A stretch of 64,000 nucleotides of DNA from contig NZ_JABFOE010000004.1 in the NCBI RefSeq assembly GCF_013116745.1, positions 124,001-188,000 of the forward strand, written 5' to 3'. A model generated the notes under the pieces. It saw nothing but the letters and a program-made list of their open reading frames with translations. It searched no databases and was not told the origin of the DNA. Made by a program: the position numbers and the translations under genes. Origin of the DNA: Arthrobacter sp. 260 (GTDB taxonomy: Bacteria; Actinomycetota; Actinomycetes; Actinomycetales; Micrococcaceae). Positions 60,481-64,000 of this stretch are shown in pieces (position 1 is the first letter of the stretch; each line of letters begins with the position of its first letter).

Positions 60481-61269
60481 ATGGCTACATCCGATCCCAG
60501 TACAGCTGCGCCGATTTCCGGACAGGCAACCCGCGAGAACGCAGGGGAGCTGCACGACGGGGCCCTTCCGGAGGGGCTGCTTCAGGCGGTGCTCTGGGAC
60601 ATGGACGGCACGATTGTCGACACTGAGCCTTACTGGATCCAGGCAGAGAAGGATCTGGTCGCGGCGCATGGCGGCACCTGGTCCACCACCCAGGCCGAGG
60701 CCCTGGTAGGTCAGGCACTGTCCTTCTCGGCTGGTGCGTTGCAGGAAGCGGGCGTCGCCCTGTCCATCCGTGACATCATCGACCACCTCATCGCCGAGGT
60801 AGAGGCCCGGGTAGCTGAATCCGCCCCCTGGCGCCCGGGAGCACGCGAACTGCTCGCGGAACTCGTGGCGCAGGGCATTCCGTGCGCCATGGTCACCATG
60901 TCCGAGAGGCCCCTGGCCGACGAAGTGGTGCGTCAGCTCCCACCGGGCACCTTCGATTTCCTGGTCACCGGGGATATGGTCCAGCAGGGCAAGCCCGACC
61001 CCGAGCCTTACCAGCTGGCCTTCGACGCCCTCGGCGGGGCCGACGGGGCCCTGATGAAGCACCGCGTGGTGGCCATCGAAGACTCCCTTCCGGGCGCCAC
61101 CTCCGCCGAAGCCGCCGGGCTGGTGGCCCTCGCCGTACCGCACATGGGCCCCTTGCCCACGGATCGCGGCTGGTACGAGTGGCCCACCCTGGCAAACCGG
61201 ACGGTCGCCGACCTCACCCGGTTGGTCCTCGGCCACCGCGGAGCCCCCGTGGGACAGGCCGCCCTGTGA
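60481..61269 (+). CDS. HAD superfamily hydrolase
   Basis: 262 residues. HAD motifs: nucleophile WDMDGTIVDTEP near 40, motif II VTMSE, Lys in QGKPDPEPYQLAF and acid motif VAIEDSLPG. The cap helices lie between motifs I and II, as in beta-phosphoglucomutase-like phosphatases. The first 30 residues are a disordered extension. The substrate is unknown. Its stop overlaps the site-2 protease GTG (GTGA), so the two are translationally coupled. Confidence 0.92.
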   Translation: MATSDPSTAAPISGQATRENAGELHDGALPEGLLQAVLWDMDGTIVDTEPYWIQAEKDLVAAHGGTWSTTQAEALVGQALSFSAGALQEAGVALSIRDIIDHLIAEVEARVAESAPWRPGARELLAELVAQGIPCAMVTMSERPLADEVVRQLPPGTFDFLVTGDMVQQGKPDPEPYQLAFDALGGADGALMKHRVVAIEDSLPGATSAEAAGLVALAVPHMGPLPTDRGWYEWPTLANRTVADLTRLVLGHRGAPVGQAAL

Positions 61270-62423
61270 CCTCACCCGAACCCCAGGCGTTGCAGCGGCG
61301 CGAAGGGCTGTCGCTGGGCCGGTTGTGGGGGATCCCCATTGTGCTGGCCTGGTCCTGGTTCATCATCGCCGTCTTCGTGGTGATGGTCTTCGGACCCCAG
61401 GTGGAACGCGCGTTCCCCGGGATCGGGTTCGGCGCCTACGGGGTGGCCCTGAGTTACGCGCTGCTGCTCGCCGCATCAGTCCTGGTCCATGAGCTGGCCC
61501 ACGCCCTGTCGGCGCGCGTCTTCGGCTGGCCGACCGCCCGCATAGTGCTGAACCTCTGGGGCGGACACACGCAGTTTGAACACTTTAATGCCAGCCCCGG
61601 CCGTTCCCTGATCGTCGCGCTGGCCGGGCCTGCCGCAAACTTCCTTCTGGCGCTCGGCGGCTGGCTCGCCCTCCCACTGTTCGAACCACAGTCGGTGGGG
61701 CGCTTGCTTGCCGACATCTTTGTCTGGGCCAACCTCTTGGTCGCCGTGTTCAACGTGTTGCCCGGCCTTCCCCTTGACGGCGGCCGGATCGTTGAGTCGG
61801 CGGTCTGGAAGGCTACCGGCAATCAGGACAAGGGAACGGTCGCCGCGGGCTGGGCTGGCCGGCTCATCGTCATCCTCCTCGTCGTTGCCGTGCTCGGCCT
61901 GCCCCTGCTGGCCGGTGGCACCCCGGACCTGACGGTCGTCATCATCGCCGCCGTGATGGGCGCGTTCCTCTGGATGGGGGCGACTGCCGCCATCCGCAAC
62001 GCACAGATGCGCCTGCGCCTACCCGAGGTCAGCGCGGGACGACTGAAGCAGCCCGCTCTGAGTATCGCCGCTGGAACGACGGTGCAGGCCGTCCGCCGGC
62101 TCGTCCGGGATAACCCGGGAGCGGCGGTTGTCCTCACGGGTGCCACCGGGGTGCCCGAGGCTGTCGTGGACACCGGCGCAATGCTCAGCGTGCCCGACGA
62201 CGCGGCGGACAGGACCCCGATCAATGCCGTGGCCCGGGCCCTTTCCCCTGGCGCCTACGTCCCCGAGTCGGCGCAGGGCCAGGAGCTGGTCCAGTTCCTG
62301 GCGAAACTGCCCGGCAGCGAATACGCGGTCATCGACCGCCAGGGCCGCGTCACCGGTCTGCTGCACCAGGCGACCGTCATCTCGGCGATCACCGGCAAAC
62401 CCCATCCCGGCCAGCATTCCTAA
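61266..62423 (+). CDS. Site-2 protease family membrane metalloprotease (Rip3-like)
   Basis: 385 residues. Several membrane helices carry the zinc motif VHELAHALSAR and the second M50 motif NVLPGLPLDGGRI. The C-terminal 150 residues resemble a pair of CBS domains, as in mycobacterial Rip3. It would cut a transmembrane substrate within the membrane, typically an anti-sigma factor; no candidate substrate is adjacent. The GTG start overlaps the HAD stop. trmI follows 53 bases downstream. Confidence 0.9.
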   Translation: MTSPEPQALQRREGLSLGRLWGIPIVLAWSWFIIAVFVVMVFGPQVERAFPGIGFGAYGVALSYALLLAASVLVHELAHALSARVFGWPTARIVLNLWGGHTQFEHFNASPGRSLIVALAGPAANFLLALGGWLALPLFEPQSVGRLLADIFVWANLLVAVFNVLPGLPLDGGRIVESAVWKATGNQDKGTVAAGWAGRLIVILLVVAVLGLPLLAGGTPDLTVVIIAAVMGAFLWMGATAAIRNAQMRLRLPEVSAGRLKQPALSIAAGTTVQAVRRLVRDNPGAAVVLTGATGVPEAVVDTGAMLSVPDDAADRTPINAVARALSPGAYVPESAQGQELVQFLAKLPGSEYAVIDRQGRVTGLLHQATVISAITGKPHPGQHS

Positions 62424-62475
62424 ACCGCCGCCGACGGCGCGCACCCACCACCCCACGAGCTAAGGACAATCGACG

Positions 62476-63567
62476 ATGAACACCCCCGGAACCACCCCCG
62501 CGGACCACCCACCCCACGGTGCCGCCGCCCGCCGGGGCCCGTTCCGCGCGGGTGAGCGAGTACAGCTGACCGACGAGAAGGGCAGGATGAACACCATCAC
62601 CCTGACCCCTGGCGGCGCGTTCCACACCCACAAGGGGTTCCTGCTGCATGACGGGCTGATTGGTTCCCTCGAGGGCACGGTCCTCGAAAACACCAGCGGC
62701 CAGCTCTACCAGGCGCTGCGCCCGCTGCTCTCCGACTTTGTCCTGTCCATGCCGCGCGGGGCCGCAGTGGTCTACCCCAAGGACGCGGGACAGATCATCA
62801 CCATGGCGGACATCTACCCGGGGGCCCGCGTGGTCGAGGCTGGTGTCGGGTCGGGGGCGCTGTCCATCTCTCTCCTCCGGGCCGTCGGCGACGCCGGTTA
62901 CCTCCACTCTTTTGAACGCCGCTCCGAATTCGCCGACATCGCTCAAGGCAACGTCGAAACAATTTTCGGCGGCCCCCACCCGGCCTGGAAAATCTCCCTG
63001 GGAGATTTCCAGGAACAAGTGGTCGAGCAGGAAGAACCGGGAAGCGTCGACCGGGTGGTCCTCGACATGCTCGCCCCGTGGGAGTGCCTGGACGCCGTCG
63101 CCACGGTGCTCGCCCCCGGCGGTGTCTGGATCAGCTACGTGGCCACCGTGACCCAGCTGTCCCGGACGGCTGAAGCGATCCGGGCTGACGGCCGGTTCAC
63201 CGAACCGGACGGCTGGGAGTCGATGGTGCGCGGCTGGCACCTTGAAGGACTCGCTGTGCGGCCCGATCACCGGATGGTGGCACACACCGGCTTCCTGCTG
63301 ATCACCCGCCGCCTGGCACACGGGGTCACCGGCCTGACCACCAAGCGGCGTCCCTCCAAAACCGATTTCAGCGCCGAGGACCTCAACGCCTGGACCCCGC
63401 AGGCGGTCGGCGAACGTGAGGTCTCCGACAAGCGGCTGCGGAGGGTCGCCCGTGACGCCAGTTCCACCATCCAGCGCGGCGCACTGCCAGCCGACGAGGC
63501 CCAGGCCCGCCGCGACCAGGTCGCAGCCGACAACCTGCGGACGCCGGACGAGCCTTCCGGCCAGTAG
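62476..63567 (+). CDS. trmI: tRNA (adenine-58-N1)-methyltransferase TrmI
   Basis: 363 residues. An N-terminal beta domain (VQLTDEKGR, THKG) is followed by the Rossmann fold with AdoMet motif VVEAGVGSGALSISL, the acidic end FERR, and the VLDMLAPWE catalytic segment with the conserved Asp. Actinobacterial TrmI methylates A57/A58 of tRNA and is fixed next to the proteasome ATPase gene. AAGGA lies before the ATG. The C-terminal 50 residues are polar and disordered. Confidence 0.93.
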   Translation: MNTPGTTPADHPPHGAAARRGPFRAGERVQLTDEKGRMNTITLTPGGAFHTHKGFLLHDGLIGSLEGTVLENTSGQLYQALRPLLSDFVLSMPRGAAVVYPKDAGQIITMADIYPGARVVEAGVGSGALSISLLRAVGDAGYLHSFERRSEFADIAQGNVETIFGGPHPAWKISLGDFQEQVVEQEEPGSVDRVVLDMLAPWECLDAVATVLAPGGVWISYVATVTQLSRTAEAIRADGRFTEPDGWESMVRGWHLEGLAVRPDHRMVAHTGFLLITRRLAHGVTGLTTKRRPSKTDFSAEDLNAWTPQAVGEREVSDKRLRRVARDASSTIQRGALPADEAQARRDQVAADNLRTPDEPSGQ

Positions 63568-63664
63568 CCGACGCCCCTCATGCAGCCGACTTTCAGGTAT
63601 TACCCGGCGCTCTGCGCTATGGTCGAAGGAGAGCAATAACCAAGCACTGAAGGTGGCGATACGC

Positions 63665-64000
63665 ATGGCTGACTTCGAGAACGTTGATCCAACGGAACCA
63701 TCGGCTGGCGAAGCGCATCAGGCCGGTGCGGCGGCCAGCCAGCTGGCGGCGACCCAGCGCCAGTTGAACGTCCTGCGGGACCGGTTGCGCAACATCGACC
63801 GGCAGCTCGCGTCCGCGGCCCAGAACAACACCAAACTGGTGGCCGCTCTCGAAACCGCGCGGGCCGAGATCGTGCGGCTCAAGGGCGCCCTCGAGAATGA
63901 GGGGGCCACACCGTTCAGCTTCGGCACGATCATCCAGATCAATGCCCAGCGGGCTACGGAGCCGGGGTCAACGGCGGCGGCCACCTCCCAGGAGAGCGCC
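63665..64000 (+). CDS. arc: Proteasome-activating ATPase ARC/Mpa, N-terminal part
   Basis: The gene runs off the right edge; 112 residues are visible. They hold a predicted coiled coil (about 25-75, LAATQRQLNVLRDRLRNIDR and following heptads) and the start of the OB domain (PFSFGTIIQIN). This is the N-terminus of ARC, the ring ATPase that unfolds pupylated proteins for the 20S proteasome. The ATG at 63665 has AAGGTGG 11-17 bases upstream. It lies right after trmI, as in other actinobacteria, so dop, pup and prcBA should follow outside the window. Confidence 0.88.
   Translation, partial: MADFENVDPTEPSAGEAHQAGAAASQLAATQRQLNVLRDRLRNIDRQLASAAQNNTKLVAALETARAEIVRLKGALENEGATPFSFGTIIQINAQRATEPGSTAAATSQESA

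Noticed and set aside
62389-63666. Long open frame of about 425 codons on the minus strand opposite trmI
   Set aside because: It mirrors trmI codons in a GC-rich frame, has no family motif and no ribosome binding site; trmI has clear motifs.

Overview
This is a high-GC actinobacterial chromosome segment, most like the Micrococcales and Arthrobacter-related genera. Pointers are the start of the proteasome-activating ATPase gene (arc/mpa) next to trmI, a mycothiol gene (mshC), divergent glgC and a GlgM-type glgA, the small actinobacterial families DUF3099, DUF3090, DUF4193 and DUF5703, a DUF222/HNH gene, many GTG starts, and several genes that appear to be transcribed without a leader. No prophage, insertion sequence, CRISPR array or rRNA gene was seen. 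One tRNA gene, tRNA-Leu(GAG), is present on the minus strand.

Layout. 0-8.7 kb: end of an ABC-F ATPase; a SURF1, small-protein and DUF3099 group; fabG with a second SDR; serB; an ABC ATPase; a TSUP permease and an RNA methyltransferase; rpmE2; a lipoate-ligase-like protein. 8.7-21.2 kb: pepN, a PIN-domain protein, a DinB-like protein, the three-gene ATP-grasp / alpha-E / transglutaminase operon, a DUF222-HNH gene, the glgC/glgA divergon and a small acidic protein. 21.2-29 kb: a fatty-acid or CoA-ester degradation divergon (TetR and acyl-CoA oxidase against thiolase, two-domain FabG and MaoC), followed by kynureninase. 29-36.9 kb: a minus-strand operon in which successive genes overlap or abut, encoding a dipeptide-type ABC transporter, an NtaA/DszA-type flavin monooxygenase and a DszC-type flavoprotein, probably for organosulfur or a related small molecule.

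37-53 kb is more accessory: a VOC protein, two alpha/beta hydrolases, a giant LuxR regulator, DUF4193, the conserved phosphatase / DUF3090 / SCO1664 triad, arfB, a TetR and DHFR-family divergon with twin operators, a secreted subtilase with SLH-like repeats, and a pseudo-receiver / thioredoxin-reductase-like flavoprotein with a membrane partner. 53-64 kb returns to core actinobacterial genes: M20 peptidase, acyl-CoA dehydrogenase, DUF5703, a degenerate aldo/keto reductase, uppP, mshC, PAC2, HAD hydrolase, site-2 protease, trmI and the 5-prime end of arc.

The parts most worth following up are the ATP-grasp / alpha-E / transglutaminase operon (a predicted but undefined peptide-modifying pathway), the transporter-monooxygenase operon, the three-domain flavoprotein and its membrane partner, the two clear TetR operators, and the run of leaderless promoters. 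All product names rest on motifs read by eye; no database search was possible.
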